Shown here piece by piece: positions 26,140 to 36,523 of a stretch of 64,000 nt of DNA. The stretch is from Dehalococcoidia bacterium. Its GTDB lineage: Bacteria; Chloroflexota; Dehalococcoidia; Bin125. The notes under the pieces were generated by a model. The model was not told the origin of the DNA. It did no database searches and was given only the letters and a program-made list of their open reading frames with translations. The position numbers and the translations under genes were made by a program. Positions within the stretch are counted from its first letter, which is position 1. Each line of letters opens with the position of its first letter. The stretch is from positions 1-64,000 of the forward strand of contig JAJEJC010000005.1 in the NCBI GenBank assembly GCA_022828105.1. Reading direction: 5' to 3'.

Positions 26140-27081
26140 TTAACGGAACTCTGGGATGACCGTCTCGGCAAACATCTGGGCCGGCTCGATCGTGTCTCGG
26201 CCGAAGAACTCGATCATGAACATGTCGCAGCCGAGCTCGACGTGCTTCTCGATGCGCTCTTTGATCATTGAGGGGGTTCCGGTCAGGGCCATGTCGCCGG
26301 CCGGGTTGCCCATGTGACCTCCGAAGATCTTCTGGGCTCGCTCGACCATCGGGCCGACCTTTTCGTCGTCGTCGACGATCGTGACCAGGCACTGCTGCGA
26401 GACACGGATTTCCGAGGGGTCGCGACCCAGGCGCTCGGCGTGGCCGCGGAGGACGGAGATCTTGTGCTCGAGGTCGTCCTGGGCGCCGGCGGAGTTGTTC
26501 CAGATGTCGGCGTACTGCGCGGCGATGCGCATGGTGACCTGCTCGCCGCCGCCGCCGACCAGGATCGGCATGTCGCGCGGGGGCTTGGGCTGGGTGACGA
26601 GGTTCTCGGTGTGGAAGAACTCGCCCTCGAAGGAGAACTCCTCCTGGTCGGCGTCGAACATGCCCTTGAAGATCTGCAGGCCCTCCTCGAGCTGGCGCAG
26701 GCGGTCGCGGGTCGAGACGAAGGGCATGCCGAAGTCGGAGAATTCGCGCGCCATCCAACCGGAGCCGAAGCCGGGGATCACACGTCCGCCGGCGATGTTG
26801 TCGACGGTGGCGATCATCTTGCCGGTGTGCGCCGGGTTGCGCATGCCGACGGGGGTGACGAGCGTGCCGATTTCCGGCTTCTCGGTCACGGCCGCGATGC
26901 CGGCGGCGAGGGTCCAGGCCTCGAGCATGGGGATCGCGGGCGACTGCGGGCCGTAGAGGTGGTCGTTGACCCAGAGTGAGTCGAAGCCCATCTCTTCAAA
27001 CGCCGAGGCGGCGCGCTGCGTCTCCTGCCAGGTGCGCTTGATCTGGGGAACCATGACGCCGAAATGTGGGCTGTTGGTCAC
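26140..27081 (-). CDS. Luciferase-like (LLM class) F420/flavin-dependent oxidoreductase
   Basis: A 313-residue TIM-barrel oxidoreductase of the bacterial luciferase superfamily. MVPQIKRTWQETQRAASAFE is at the N-terminus, followed by the DSLWVNDHLYGPQ loop (about 36-48). The TVDNIAGGRVIPGFGSGW phosphate region is near 92-109 and DMPILVGGGGEQVTMRIAA near 160-178. These features fit the F420-dependent subgroup well, but the cofactor is not certain. The C-terminus carries the short EFFGRDTIEPAQM segment. Its role is probably oxidation of an organic substrate. It is 123 bp upstream of the methylase on the same strand, separated by a repeat. Confidence 0.88.
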   Translation of the reverse strand: MTNSPHFGVMVPQIKRTWQETQRAASAFEEMGFDSLWVNDHLYGPQSPAIPMLEAWTLAAGIAAVTEKPEIGTLVTPVGMRNPAHTGKMIATVDNIAGGRVIPGFGSGWMAREFSDFGMPFVSTRDRLRQLEEGLQIFKGMFDADQEEFSFEGEFFHTENLVTQPKPPRDMPILVGGGGEQVTMRIAAQYADIWNNSAGAQDDLEHKISVLRGHAERLGRDPSEIRVSQQCLVTIVDDDEKVGPMVERAQKIFGGHMGNPAGDMALTGTPSMIKERIEKHVELGCDMFMIEFFGRDTIEPAQMFAETVIPEFR

Positions 27082-27150
27082 GTGACGATCCTCTCTCCGC
27101 CGAGGCGGGTCATTGTGCTGGCAAGTGTCTGCTGAAGGGTAGCAGCGGAG

Positions 27151-27402
27151 TCAGTCGGCCTCGCGGAGGTCCTCGGGGGCGAGAGGCTTGGCTTCGCGGT
27201 CGGCGGCTTCTAGGGCGGCCTGCTTGATGAAGCGAATCAGCGGGCCTCGAGGATGTCGCGCCTTGAGGCGGTCGGTTTCTTCTCGATCGAACTCGATCGT
27301 GAGGCGCATCCCACCGGGGCCCTTCTTCGCAGGATCGTAGGGAATCTCGTCCAGATCACCGATCGGCGTGTCGATGTGGAGCTTGCTCTTCATTCTGCTC
27401 AT
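27151..27402 (-). CDS. Antitoxin-like protein of a toxin-antitoxin remnant
   Basis: An 83-residue protein with a polar N-terminus (KLHIDTPIGDLDEIPYDP) and a central MRLTIEFDREETDRLKARHP stretch, beta strand then helix, reminiscent of ribbon-helix-helix antitoxins. A charged C-terminal helix follows. It matches no family that I can name with certainty. Its ATG overlaps, by ATGA, the stop of a truncated toxin-like frame immediately upstream, so it was probably the antitoxin of a toxin-first pair. An ATG three codons downstream (27393) is an alternative start. With the toxin broken, the gene may be free to decay or may have another role. Confidence 0.6.
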   Translation of the reverse strand: MSRMKSKLHIDTPIGDLDEIPYDPAKKGPGGMRLTIEFDREETDRLKARHPRGPLIRFIKQAALEAADREAKPLAPEDLREAD

Positions 27403-27551
27403 CGCCTGCGCATCCTTCCACCGGGTTGATGGTAGCGCGTTTGCTCATCGCGATCCGCGCGCCAGCCGGTGACGACGTGCGACCACCCATCGTCGTCAGG
27501 CAACTCCAGAATGAACGTCAACAGGCGGCCGCTCCGGTCGGGGCCAACCAT
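27399..27551 (-). pseudogene. Truncated toxin remnant upstream of the antitoxin-like gene
   Basis: A 50-residue frame beginning MVGPDRSGRLLTFILELP and ending HVVTGWRADRDEQTR plus a short tail. The G-P-D-R-S-G-R-L-L block is characteristic of the C-terminal half of small toxins encoded directly before RHH-type antitoxins (family recalled, not searched). In-phase codons upstream of the ATG (PERLK) are blocked by a TGA only five codons before it. Thirty to fifty N-terminal residues expected for such toxins are missing. Its stop overlaps the antitoxin start. The lost 5' end coincides with the junction to the broken ABC-transporter gene at about 27.6 kb, which suggests a deletion or rearrangement. 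Confidence 0.5.
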
Positions 27552-27619
27552 CTTCAGCCGCTCGGGTCAAGTCCCGGCACAAACGGGCACAACGGGCGAT
27601 GAGGAAACGGAGCAGCTCG

Positions 27620-28394
27620 ATGAGCGAACGAAACTACTGGCAGCGAATGCGGCGCAACAAAATGTCGCGGCGGTCGCTCTTGCGAGCCTCGGCGCGAGCC
27701 GGGGTTGGCGCCGCCGGACTGGCCCTGGTCGGCTGCGGCGGCGACGATGACGACGACGATCAGCCGGCAGCAGCGCAGGTTGCGCAGCAGCAGGAACAGC
27801 AGGCCCAACAGCAGTCAATGCAGCAGGAGCAAGCCGAGCAACAGGCCGAACAACAGGTCCAGCAGCAACAGGCTCAGACGGCGACCGCCGACGAACAGCA
27901 GGAGGCGGAGGAAGCCGCCGATGACCACCAGCCACTTTGAAACCCCAACCGCGGAGGTGCTCCAGCAGAACTTTGCCGAGATCGGCTTCGAGGTCGAGCT
28001 CCTGGAGGTTCCCGACACGGAGCACAACACCAGGCGGGCATCGGGAGACTTCACCATCAGCTTCCAGGGCTACGGGGGCGTGTTCGACCCCGACGCCCTC
28101 CACGGCGGCCACCACACCGACGGCGGCCGGAACTACGGCGAGTTCTCGGACCCCGAGATCGACGCGTCGCTGGAGCAGGGACGCTCCATCCTCGGCGTCG
28201 AGAACCGTTTGCCGATCTACGACGAGATCCAGACCAAGCTGCTCGAGGAGCACGCGCCCCAGATCTACTGCAATTGGGGCCGGCCGGTCGTCGGCCACCG
28301 TCCCTGGCTCAAGGGCTTCGGGCCGACCAACATGCAAACCGCCGCCACCTATCTGCTGTACAAGTCCTGGTTCGAGGGCAAGCCCGGCGTGTAG
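27620..28394 (+). pseudogene. Broken family-5 (peptide/nickel-type) ABC substrate-binding lipoprotein gene
   Basis: Two frames of one gene are visible. The first (27620-27940) starts with a twin-arginine lipoprotein signal: SRRSLLRAS at residues 16-24 and lipobox LVGC with Cys39. It continues into an Asp6 and Gln/Glu/Ala-rich tether and stops at 27940. The second, in another frame, encodes TAEVLQQNFAEIGFEVEL through WLKGFGPTNMQTAATYLLY to 28394, which is the C-terminal lobe of a DppA/OppA-type binding protein. About 350-400 central residues are missing and the frame is shifted at the join. It is non-functional as written. Intact permease genes follow 90 bp downstream. An assembly collapse is the alternative explanation. 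Confidence 0.75.
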
Positions 28395-28434
28395 GGGGGT
28401 TGTATTGCAGGGCTCCCTCTTCCGCCCTCTGACC

Positions 28435-28469
28435 CTTCCCTCCCTCTCCCTCTGGGAGAGGGAGGGAAG
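28435..28469. terminator. Perfect 16-bp hairpin between broken binding-protein gene and permease
   Basis: Left arm CTTCCCTCCCTCTCCC and right arm GGGAGAGGGAGGGAAG are perfectly complementary around a 3-base loop. No T-run follows, so it is more likely an mRNA-stabilising or repeat-type hairpin than an intrinsic terminator. It lies just before the permease start at 28484. Confidence 0.5.
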
Positions 28470-28483
28470 CGGAGCCAACACCG

Positions 28484-29446
28484 ATGCGTGCTTACGTCAT
28501 TCGACGGTTGCTGCTGCTGCCGGTCACGGTGATTCTGCTCTCGATCTTCGCCTTCGGCCTGGTGCGGCTCGTGCCGGGATCGGTGGTCGACGCGCGCCTC
28601 TCCAATACCATGGGCGCCTCGGCGGGCTCCAACCCGGAGCAGCGCGCCGCGCTGGAGGCGCATTTCGAGCTCGACAAGCCGGTCCACGTGCAGTTCGTGA
28701 ACTGGGTCGGACAGGTCCTCACCGGCGATTTCGGCACCTCCTGGCTGACGCGGGAGTCCATCATGGACACCTTCGCCCGCCGCATGCCCGTCACGGCCCA
28801 ACTGCTCTTCCTGACGCTGCTGCTGTACATCCCGATCGGGATTGGAACGGGGATCTGGTCGGCCGTGCGCCGCAACCGGCCCGACGACTACACCATCCGC
28901 TTCATCACGGTGCTCTTCCTCGCCATCCCCAACTTCTGGCTGGCCACCCTGGTCGTGTTAATCCCGCTCGTGCTCTGGCGCTACGCGCTGCCCGCCCCCT
29001 ACGAGCAACTCTGGCATAACCCGGGCACCAACATGCTGCAGATGATCGTGCCCGCGGCGGTCGCGGCGGTGTCGGGCGCGGCCGTGCTGGGACGGCTGGC
29101 GCGCTCGGAGATGCTGGGAGTGCTGCGCCAGGATTACGTGCGCACCGCCCGGGCCAAGGGCGTCTCCGGCCGCATCGTGATCATGCGTCACGCGCTGCGC
29201 AACGCCATGATCCCCCTGATCACGCTGATCGGGCTCGTCTTCGCCGATGGCGTCGCGGGCTCGGTGATCGTCGAGCAGATCTTCGGGCTGCCGGGCATGG
29301 GCCACCTGCTCGTCGACTCCATCTTCGCGAACGACCTGCCGGTGGTGCAGCTCTGGATGCTGTTCTTCGGCACGGCCTTCGTGCTGATCAACCTGGCCGT
29401 CGACCTCAGCTACGCCGTCTTCGATCCCCGGGTCCGGTTCCAGTGA
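28484..29446 (+). CDS. ABC transporter permease, DppB/OppB type
   Basis: A 320-residue inner-membrane permease with six predicted helices. The N-terminal MRAYVIRRLLLLPVTVILLS is the standard OppB start. The cytoplasmic EAA-type loop reads DYVRTARAKGVSGRIVIMRH (about residues 216-235) and contacts the ATPase. The C-terminus DLSYAVFDPRVRF is typical. With the DppC-type gene it should form the channel of a peptide or nickel importer. The matching binding protein upstream is broken and no ATPase genes are present in this window, so function depends on ATPases elsewhere or has been lost. Confidence 0.93.
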   Translation: MRAYVIRRLLLLPVTVILLSIFAFGLVRLVPGSVVDARLSNTMGASAGSNPEQRAALEAHFELDKPVHVQFVNWVGQVLTGDFGTSWLTRESIMDTFARRMPVTAQLLFLTLLLYIPIGIGTGIWSAVRRNRPDDYTIRFITVLFLAIPNFWLATLVVLIPLVLWRYALPAPYEQLWHNPGTNMLQMIVPAAVAAVSGAAVLGRLARSEMLGVLRQDYVRTARAKGVSGRIVIMRHALRNAMIPLITLIGLVFADGVAGSVIVEQIFGLPGMGHLLVDSIFANDLPVVQLWMLFFGTAFVLINLAVDLSYAVFDPRVRFQ

Positions 29447-30348
29447 GCGCCGCCCAACCCACTCAACAGCCGGGCGCGCCCGTCTTCGATGAGTACGGCG
29501 TCCTGGTGCGGCCGCCGCTGCGCCGGCGCCTCCGGCGGCTGCTGCGGCAGCATCCCCTGGGCGCGTTCGGGCTGTTGATCGTGATCCTGATGATCGCGCT
29601 CGCCGCCTTCGGCCCGCTGATCGCCGGGGATCCGACCAAGCTCTCCCCGAACATCCTGGCCGAACCCGGCGGCGAGTACTGGTTCGGCACCGACGGGCTC
29701 GGGCGGGATTATTTCGCGCGCGTGGTCGCGGGCACCCGGCTCTCGATCTCGCTGGCGCTGACCGCGATGGCGATCGGGGTCGGCATCGCGCTGCTCTGGG
29801 GCATGACCTCGGCCTACGCGGCCGGGCTGTTCGATCTCCTGTCCCAGCGCGTGCTCGACATGCTGCTGGCCTTCCCCGGCCTCGTGCTGCTGCTGTTGCT
29901 GGCGCAGGTGACGGGCCGCAACTGGCAATCGATCGCGCTGGGCATGGGGCTCATCTTCACGATGGGCATGGTGCGGATCGTGCGCGGCAGCACGCTGGCG
30001 ACGCTCGGCGCCGCCTACGTCGAGGCGGCGCGCGTCATCGGCGTGGCGCCCTTCCGCATCCTCTGGCGGCACATGCTGCCCAACATTGGCCCGCCGCTGC
30101 TGATCTACGTGACGACCCTGCTCGGCGGCGCGATCCTCTTCGAGGGCGCGCTTTCATTCCTCGCCCTCGGCGTCCCCCCGCCGAATCCGTCCTGGGGCCG
30201 CATGCTGGTCGAATCGCGAGACTACTGGCAGCACACCCACCTCAGCATCTTCCCCGGCCTCGCGATCACCCTCGCTGTGCTCGGCTTCAACCTCCTCGGA
30301 GACTCCCTCCGAGACATCTTCGACCCCCGCCTCCGCGGCAGCGAGTGA
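29443..30348 (+). CDS. ABC transporter permease, DppC/OppC type
   Basis: A 301-residue inner-membrane permease. The N-terminal cytoplasmic segment is followed by HPLGAFGLLIVILMIALA as the first helix. Typical OppC motifs are GTDGLGRDYFARVVAGTR (about 83-100) and the EAA loop AAYVEAARVIGVAPFRILWR. It ends in GDSLRDIFDPRLRG. It starts with GTG overlapping the stop of the preceding permease gene by four bases (GTGA), so the two are translationally coupled. ATPase genes would be expected next, but the strand changes to aceA beyond an intrinsic terminator hairpin. Confidence 0.93.
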   Translation: MSAAQPTQQPGAPVFDEYGVLVRPPLRRRLRRLLRQHPLGAFGLLIVILMIALAAFGPLIAGDPTKLSPNILAEPGGEYWFGTDGLGRDYFARVVAGTRLSISLALTAMAIGVGIALLWGMTSAYAAGLFDLLSQRVLDMLLAFPGLVLLLLLAQVTGRNWQSIALGMGLIFTMGMVRIVRGSTLATLGAAYVEAARVIGVAPFRILWRHMLPNIGPPLLIYVTTLLGGAILFEGALSFLALGVPPPNPSWGRMLVESRDYWQHTHLSIFPGLAITLAVLGFNLLGDSLRDIFDPRLRGSE

Positions 30349-30414
30349 GTTCCTGCCGGATTGGGCGACGCTTCGCCGACACAAGCCACTGCGATCAGCA
30401 CGAGGCGGTAATGA

Positions 30415-30440
30415 CGAAGCCCCGCCGGAGCGGGGCTTCG
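30415..30440. terminator. Hairpin terminator between permease and aceA genes
   Basis: CGAAGCCCCGC-CGGA-GCGGGGCTTCG is a perfect 11-bp stem lying between two convergent genes, the permease stop at 30348 and the aceA stop at 30466. The T-run is weak (TTGGTGTTG on the plus side). It could serve both directions. Confidence 0.7.
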
Positions 30441-30465
30441 TTGGTGTTGACCGGGTCTGCTGCGG

Positions 30466-31794
<1,329 letters not shown>

Positions 31795-31918
31795 CGGGGT
31801 CCTCCGTGGCTGTCCGTGGCCGAACGTTGGCGTCGACTCACGTCACTTGGCGGCGTGCGGTTGCCGTTGTGCCTGATGTTGGTGCTCGCTTACTTCGCGT
31901 CCCGGGTTGGTCGAATGC

Positions 31919-33514
31919 CTAGTCCAGGTATTCGTAAGCGGGCAGGGTGAGAAACTCAGTGAACTCATCGTTCAGCACGAGCTGGTCAAGAATCTCCACG
32001 GCGTCGCCGTAGCGAGACTCGGTGCGGCCGCCGAGCGCGACGAGCTCGTCGTCGCGCAGGGATTCGTAGAGGTCGGCGGTGACGGAGCGGCCGTCGTCGA
32101 GTTCCGCGCCGTGCCGGATCCATTGCCAGATCTGGCCGCGGGAGATTTCGGCGGTGGCGGCATCTTCCATCAGGTTGTTGATCCCCGCGGCGCCGACGCC
32201 ATTGAGCCAGCTGTTGATGTACTGCAGGGCGACCGAGATGTTGGCTCGCAGGCCGGCCTCGGAAACGCTGCCGCCGGACTGGTCGAGCGAGACGAGTTCG
32301 CCGGCGCTGACGTCGACGTCCTCGCGCAAGCGCTCGCGCTGGTTGCGCGCGCCGCCCAGATTCTGCTCGAAAATGTCGCGGGCAACGGAGACGAGGTCGG
32401 GGTGCGCGACCCAGGTGCCGTCGAACCCGTCGGTCGATTCGCGCTCCTTGTCGGCGCGCACGCCGGTCAGGGCGACCTCATTGATCTCGGGGTCGCGGCG
32501 GGACGGAATGAACGCGGCCATGCCGCCCATCGCGTGCGCGCCGCGCTTGTGGCAGGTGCGCACAAGCAACTCGGTGTAGGCGCGCATGAAGGGCGTGGTC
32601 ATCGTGACCTGTACGCGGTCGGGCAGGGTGAAGGTCGGCTGCGACTTGAAGCGCTTGACGGCCGAGAAGATGTAGTCCCAGCGTCCGGCGTTGAGTCCGG
32701 CCGAGTGATCGCGCAGCTCGTAGAGGATCTCTTCCATCTCGAACGCTGCCGGCAGGGTTTCGATCAGCACGGTTGCGCGGATGCTGCCCTGGGGCACGCC
32801 GAGGTCGTCCTGGGCCTTGATGAAGGCGTCGTTCCAGAGCCGGGCCTCGAGGTGCGACTCGAGCTTGGGCAGGTAGAAGTACGGTCCCGTGCCGCGGGCG
32901 ATGCGCTCGGCAGCGTTGTGGAACATGTACATGCCGAAGTCAAACAGCGAGGCCGAGATCGGCTTACCGTCGACCAGGACGTGTTTTTCGTCGAGGTGCC
33001 AGCCGCGCGGACGAATCAGCAGCGTGGCGATCTGCTCGTTCAGGGTGCGGACGGAGCCGTCCGGGTTCTCAAACGTGATCTCGCGGCGGACGGCGTCGCG
33101 GGCGTTGATCTGGCCGTTGACGATGTTGTCCCAGGTCGGCGAGAGCGCGTCTTCGAAGTCGGCCATGAAGGCGTCGGCGCCCGAGTTGAGCGCGCCGATC
33201 ATCATCTTGCGGTCAACAGGCCCGGTGATCTCGGCCCAACGCTGCTGCAGATCCTCGGGGGTCGGCGCGACCTTCCAGGAGCTGAAGCGGATCTCTTCGG
33301 TGTCGGAGAGGAAGTCTGGCAATGCGCCGTTGTCGAACTCGACCTGGCGCTCCATCCGGCGGGCCAACAGCTCTTGCCGGCGGGCGTTGAACTGACGGTG
33401 CAGACCGGCGATGAACGCCAGCGCATCGCTGGTCAGGATGGCCTCGAACCCCTCGCTGATCGCGCCGACGACTTCCACGCCGGCTGGTGTGTTGAGTTCG
33501 CTCGCCTGGGTCAT
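31919..33514 (-). CDS. aceB: Malate synthase A
   Basis: A 531-residue malate synthase of the A type, which condenses glyoxylate with acetyl-CoA. Recognisable blocks are [51 protein letters not shown] and [16 protein letters not shown]. The frame is open to 33610, but the ATG at 33514 gives the standard length (E. coli AceB has 533) and N-terminus, so it was chosen even though no strong ribosome-binding site precedes it. It is the first gene of the aceBA unit. The unit probably draws acetyl-CoA from the fatty-acid and acyl-CoA enzymes found elsewhere in the window. Confidence 0.95.
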   Translation of the reverse strand: MTQASELNTPAGVEVVGAISEGFEAILTSDALAFIAGLHRQFNARRQELLARRMERQVEFDNGALPDFLSDTEEIRFSSWKVAPTPEDLQQRWAEITGPVDRKMMIGALNSGADAFMADFEDALSPTWDNIVNGQINARDAVRREITFENPDGSVRTLNEQIATLLIRPRGWHLDEKHVLVDGKPISASLFDFGMYMFHNAAERIARGTGPYFYLPKLESHLEARLWNDAFIKAQDDLGVPQGSIRATVLIETLPAAFEMEEILYELRDHSAGLNAGRWDYIFSAVKRFKSQPTFTLPDRVQVTMTTPFMRAYTELLVRTCHKRGAHAMGGMAAFIPSRRDPEINEVALTGVRADKERESTDGFDGTWVAHPDLVSVARDIFEQNLGGARNQRERLREDVDVSAGELVSLDQSGGSVSEAGLRANISVALQYINSWLNGVGAAGINNLMEDAATAEISRGQIWQWIRHGAELDDGRSVTADLYESLRDDELVALGGRTESRYGDAVEILDQLVLNDEFTEFLTLPAYEYLD

Positions 33515-33825
33515 CGGTGGTGCTCGGTTCTCAAGTCGGTGTTGGGACGAAGCGTTGCCCGTGCGCGCTCCGTATGTGAACGTTGGATTAAGGTAGGTAA
33601 GCAGCGGCAAACGTCAATAGCAGATGGCCAACATGATAGAAACTTTTTGTAGCGCAAGAAACCAAGTCGATAAATCGCTCCAGACCAGCCGCCTGTGGAC
33701 AGGTGGACCCGCGCGGCCCAATCACTGCGTCGATGGTTCGCCAAGAGCGAGACTGCAAGATCGCCATCCGCGCGATATTCTGGAGGACCCGCAACAGTAG
33801 CCGGGAGGAGCCAGGAGACTGCCCC
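33515..33825. other. 311-bp divergent intergenic region between aceB and the VOC gene
   Basis: It holds the candidate aceB promoter (33590-33617) and, near the plus-strand gene, a GGGAGGAGCCAGGAG ribosome-binding region. There is also an A/T-rich patch (33634-33680). No small gene or repeat was found. Confidence 0.5.
33590..33617 (-). promoter_or_regulatory. Candidate sigma-70-type promoter for aceB
   Basis: On the minus strand TTGACG (33617-33612) and TACCTT (33595-33590) are separated by 16 bases, which would put the start about 70 bases before the aceB ATG. The -10 matches the consensus at only four of six positions, so the call is weak. Confidence 0.3.
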
Positions 33826-34422
33826 ATGTCACTCAGCCACGACAACGCACCAAGTAGCGTCGGCCCGTTCAAAGTCTCCGGGGTCAATCACCTTGCCCTG
33901 GTCTGCCGCGACATGCAGCAGACCGTCGATTTCTACGAAGGGGTGCTCGGCTTCCCGCTCGTCAAGACGATCGAGCTGCCCGGCGACATGGGTCAGCACT
34001 TCTTCTTCGACATCGGCAATGGCGACTGTCTCGCGTTCTTCAATTTCCCCGACGCGCCCGAGGCGGTGCCGGGCGTGTCGTCGCCCGATCCCAACACCTT
34101 CTTCGACCCCTCCGCCGAGTTGGTGACTGCCGTCGCCTCGATGAACCACGTTGCGTTCAACGTCGCTCCGGAAGAAATCGATGCCGCTCGCGATCGACTG
34201 GTCGACGCCGGCATCCGCTGCACACCGATCATCAACCACGACGACTCGCCGCGCGGAATCGCGCGCGAGAATCACTCCGGCGTCTTTGTGCGATCAGTGT
34301 ACTTCTACGACCCCGACGGGATCATGCTGGAGTTCGCCGCCTGGACCCGGGCGATGCGGCCCGATGACGTACGCCATGCGCCGGCAAGAGCCGCGGAGGC
34401 AGTTGGCGTGCTTGCCGACTGA
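33826..34422 (+). CDS. VOC (glyoxalase/bleomycin-resistance) superfamily protein
   Basis: A 198-residue protein with two beta-alpha-beta-beta-beta modules. The first begins VNHLALVCRDMQQTVDFYEG (about residues 19-38) and the second MNHVAFNVAPEEIDAARDRL, ending in SVYFYDPDGIMLEFAAW. Candidate metal ligands are H21, H106 and the Glu in MLEF. VOC proteins include dioxygenases, glyoxalase I and resistance proteins. The FYDPDGIMLEF ending is common in dioxygenase-like members, but the reaction is unknown. The frame is open further upstream, but the ATG at 33826 follows AGGAG at 10 bases. It is divergent from aceB. Confidence 0.85.
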   Translation: MSLSHDNAPSSVGPFKVSGVNHLALVCRDMQQTVDFYEGVLGFPLVKTIELPGDMGQHFFFDIGNGDCLAFFNFPDAPEAVPGVSSPDPNTFFDPSAELVTAVASMNHVAFNVAPEEIDAARDRLVDAGIRCTPIINHDDSPRGIARENHSGVFVRSVYFYDPDGIMLEFAAWTRAMRPDDVRHAPARAAEAVGVLAD

Positions 34423-34687
34423 GCGCGGTTCTACTCGACCGACTTCGGAACTTCGGGACCAACCGCATCGTCCTGTGATGCGTGGTTGACTGTCCTCATC
34501 GTCCGAAGACGCGGCGCGTATCCCAAGCCGCACATTCCAAGTACAGCGCGTCGCAGTTCCCCGTCGCCAGCCCTTGCGTTGTGGGAACAAAGCCGCGTCG
34601 GTTTTCGTACTGTTGATGAGCGCGTTGACCTCACTGGCGCACGGAGCGTCGAGCGAGGTCGGCAGCACTTGACGAAAGGGGGATCGG

Positions 34688-36307
34688 ATGACGTTCGAAG
34701 AACGGCTTGACCACGAGGGCAGCGACATTGAGGCGCTGCACGAGGATCAGAGGTATCAGAACGGAGACGAGCGCCGCATGGCGCCGGAGCGGACGAGGGA
34801 GATGATGATTACGTCAGATAAGCCGCTGGTCGGGTTTGACATCTCCGGCACCCGAGCCCCGACCCGTGAGACGGCCGCCGCCTGGCGCCGCCGCATGAGC
34901 GATGCGCCGCGTCCCGCCGTGCGGGTCGGCGAAGCCGGCTCCGAGTGGCGCTTCGCCGCCCCGGACGATGAGTCGCCGACCGCGACCGCCAAGCCTCGGC
35001 GCCGCCGCGCCGCACGAACGGACGCCGGCGACAACATCGACGCCACCCGCGCCTACTTCAACGAGATTGGTCGGCGGCCGTTGCTGACGGCCGAACAGGA
35101 GCAGGAACTGGGCGCGGCGATCGAGCGAGCGCGCTGGATCGATGCCGTCGAACAGGGGCTCGTTGAAGAGCTCGGCCGGCAGCCGCAACCGATGCAGGTC
35201 TGGGCCGAACTGTTGCGCCAGCTCTGCGAGCTACGAGGCGTGGCCGATGTCGCCGCGCACTCGCTGGACCTGCACGCCCTGCCGTTCGACGAGCTGATTG
35301 CGCATCAGCGGTTCCGCGATGCGATTGACGGCAAGATCGAGCCGCAGTTCGCCGCCAAGCTGAGCGCTGCCTACGGACTCGACCAGGAGTACGTGACCGA
35401 TCTCGTGACCGCGCTGTCGGTCGTGACCTCGATTGTGACGCCGCGGCTGTACCGGCGTTCGGCCGAGGCGCTGGGTTGGAACGGCGAGATCGCCGAGCTG
35501 CCCGACGCTGCGGCCTCCGTGCTGTCGGCTGACTCCGAGCTCGAACGACGCGCGGAGCGGCGCCTGACCGAAACCAAGTGGGACGGCTACGACGCGGAAC
35601 GGACGATGTACGTCTCCAACCTCCGCCTGGTCGTGTCCGTTTCCAAGAAGTACCAGAAGAAGGGCCTGCACCTGCTCGACCTGATCCAGGAGGGCAACGT
35701 GGGACTCTTCCGCGCGGTTGAGAAGTTCGACTACCGCAGGGGAAACAAGTTCTCGACCTATGCGACCTGGTGGATTCGACAGTCGGTGACGCGTTCGCTG
35801 GCCGACACCGCCAACCTGATCCGCGTGCCGGTGCACACGTCCGAGTTGATCAACAAGATGAACCGGGCCGAGCGCCGTCTGCGGCAGGAGTTCCAGGCGC
35901 AGCCGTCCGACGCAGAACTGGCGCTGGAGATGAACGAGACCGAGGAACGGATCCGCACGCTGCGGCGAATCTCGATGACTCCGGCCTCGCTCGACAAGAG
36001 CGTCTCGGACGAGGATGACGACTCCGACCTGACGCGATTCCTCGCCGACGAAGACTCGCGCACGCCTGAGGAGGAGGTGCTGCAGCAGGCCCTGAACGGC
36101 TCCACTCGCGCGGCGCTGGGTCGTCTCGATCCGCGCGAGGCCGCGGTCCTGGCCATGCGCTTCGGACTCGAGGACGGTCAGGAGTACACCCTGGAGCAGG
36201 TAGGCGACCGCTTCGGTCTGACTCGCGAGCGCATCCGTCAGATCCAGAGCAAGGCTTACCGCGAACTGCGCAAGGACCCGGAATTGCAACAGCTCCGGGA
36301 GACCTAG
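34688..36307 (+). CDS. RNA polymerase sigma factor, primary (group 1/2) type
   Basis: A 539-residue sigma-70 protein. A polar, basic N-terminal segment precedes region 1.2 ([20 protein letters not shown], about 118-137). About 150 residues of less conserved sequence follow, then region 2 ([20 protein letters not shown] and [16 protein letters not shown], about 310-375), region 3, and region 4 with the DNA-binding helix [19 protein letters not shown] near the end. Complete regions 1.2-4 make it a housekeeping or closely related sigma factor. Group 2 paralogs cannot be excluded. GAAAGGGGG lies 6 bases before the ATG. Confidence 0.9.
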   Translation: MTFEERLDHEGSDIEALHEDQRYQNGDERRMAPERTREMMITSDKPLVGFDISGTRAPTRETAAAWRRRMSDAPRPAVRVGEAGSEWRFAAPDDESPTATAKPRRRRAARTDAGDNIDATRAYFNEIGRRPLLTAEQEQELGAAIERARWIDAVEQGLVEELGRQPQPMQVWAELLRQLCELRGVADVAAHSLDLHALPFDELIAHQRFRDAIDGKIEPQFAAKLSAAYGLDQEYVTDLVTALSVVTSIVTPRLYRRSAEALGWNGEIAELPDAAASVLSADSELERRAERRLTETKWDGYDAERTMYVSNLRLVVSVSKKYQKKGLHLLDLIQEGNVGLFRAVEKFDYRRGNKFSTYATWWIRQSVTRSLADTANLIRVPVHTSELINKMNRAERRLRQEFQAQPSDAELALEMNETEERIRTLRRISMTPASLDKSVSDEDDDSDLTRFLADEDSRTPEEEVLQQALNGSTRAALGRLDPREAAVLAMRFGLEDGQEYTLEQVGDRFGLTRERIRQIQSKAYRELRKDPELQQLRET

Positions 36308-36310
36308 TTC

Positions 36311-36347
36311 CCCTCTCCCCCCGCTGCGCGGGGGGAGCAGAGGGGGG
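36311..36347 (+). repeat. Palindromic repeat, short copy 6
   Basis: CCTCTCCCCCC-GCTGCGC-GGGGGGAGCAGAGGGGGG directly after the sigma-factor stop. It has the main C6/G6 stem, but the second small hairpin is reduced to a few bases. It may double as a transcription-end hairpin. Confidence 0.8.
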
Positions 36348-36370
36348 CGACCGCTAACCTGATCCTGCGA

Positions 36371-36445
36371 GCGGGGGTAGCTCAGGGGTAGAGCTCCTGC
36401 CTTCCAAGCAGGTGGCCGCGGGTTCGAATCCCGTCCCCCGCTCCA
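36371..36445 (+). tRNA. tRNA-Gly (anticodon TCC)
   Basis: Cloverleaf with acceptor GCGGGGG/CCCCCGC and D arm GCTC...GAGC. The anticodon loop CTTCCAA gives anticodon TCC, and the T arm is CGGGTTCGAATCCCG. The discriminator T and CCA are encoded (36442-36445). It lies between two palindromic repeats downstream of the sigma-factor gene. Confidence 0.96.
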
Positions 36446-36470
36446 GCCCAGCCCCAACTCAGACGGCTCC

Positions 36471-36518
36471 TTCTCCCCCCGGCATCGCCGGGGGGAGATG
36501 CCGTAGGCAGAGGGGGGC
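36471..36518 (-). repeat. Two-hairpin palindromic repeat, copy 7
   Basis: TTCTCCCCCC-GGCATCGCC-GGGGGGAGA followed by TGCCGTAGGCA and AGAGGGGGG. It has the full two-hairpin form, just after tRNA-Gly and before the convergent GyrI-like gene. Confidence 0.83.
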
Positions 36519-36523
36519 TTGCC

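Noticed and set aside
23173-26271. 1032-residue frame on the plus strand
   Set aside because: It lies antisense to the DNA methylase, whose motifs are clear. The plus frame contains no recognisable domain.
31907-33652. 581-residue frame opposite malate synthase
   Set aside because: It is antisense to a gene with unmistakable malate synthase motifs.
34584-34609. ECF-type promoter GGAAC-N17-CGTA upstream of the sigma factor gene
   Set aside because: The spacing is acceptable, but both boxes are short and the match is a single occurrence. It is too weak to list as a feature.
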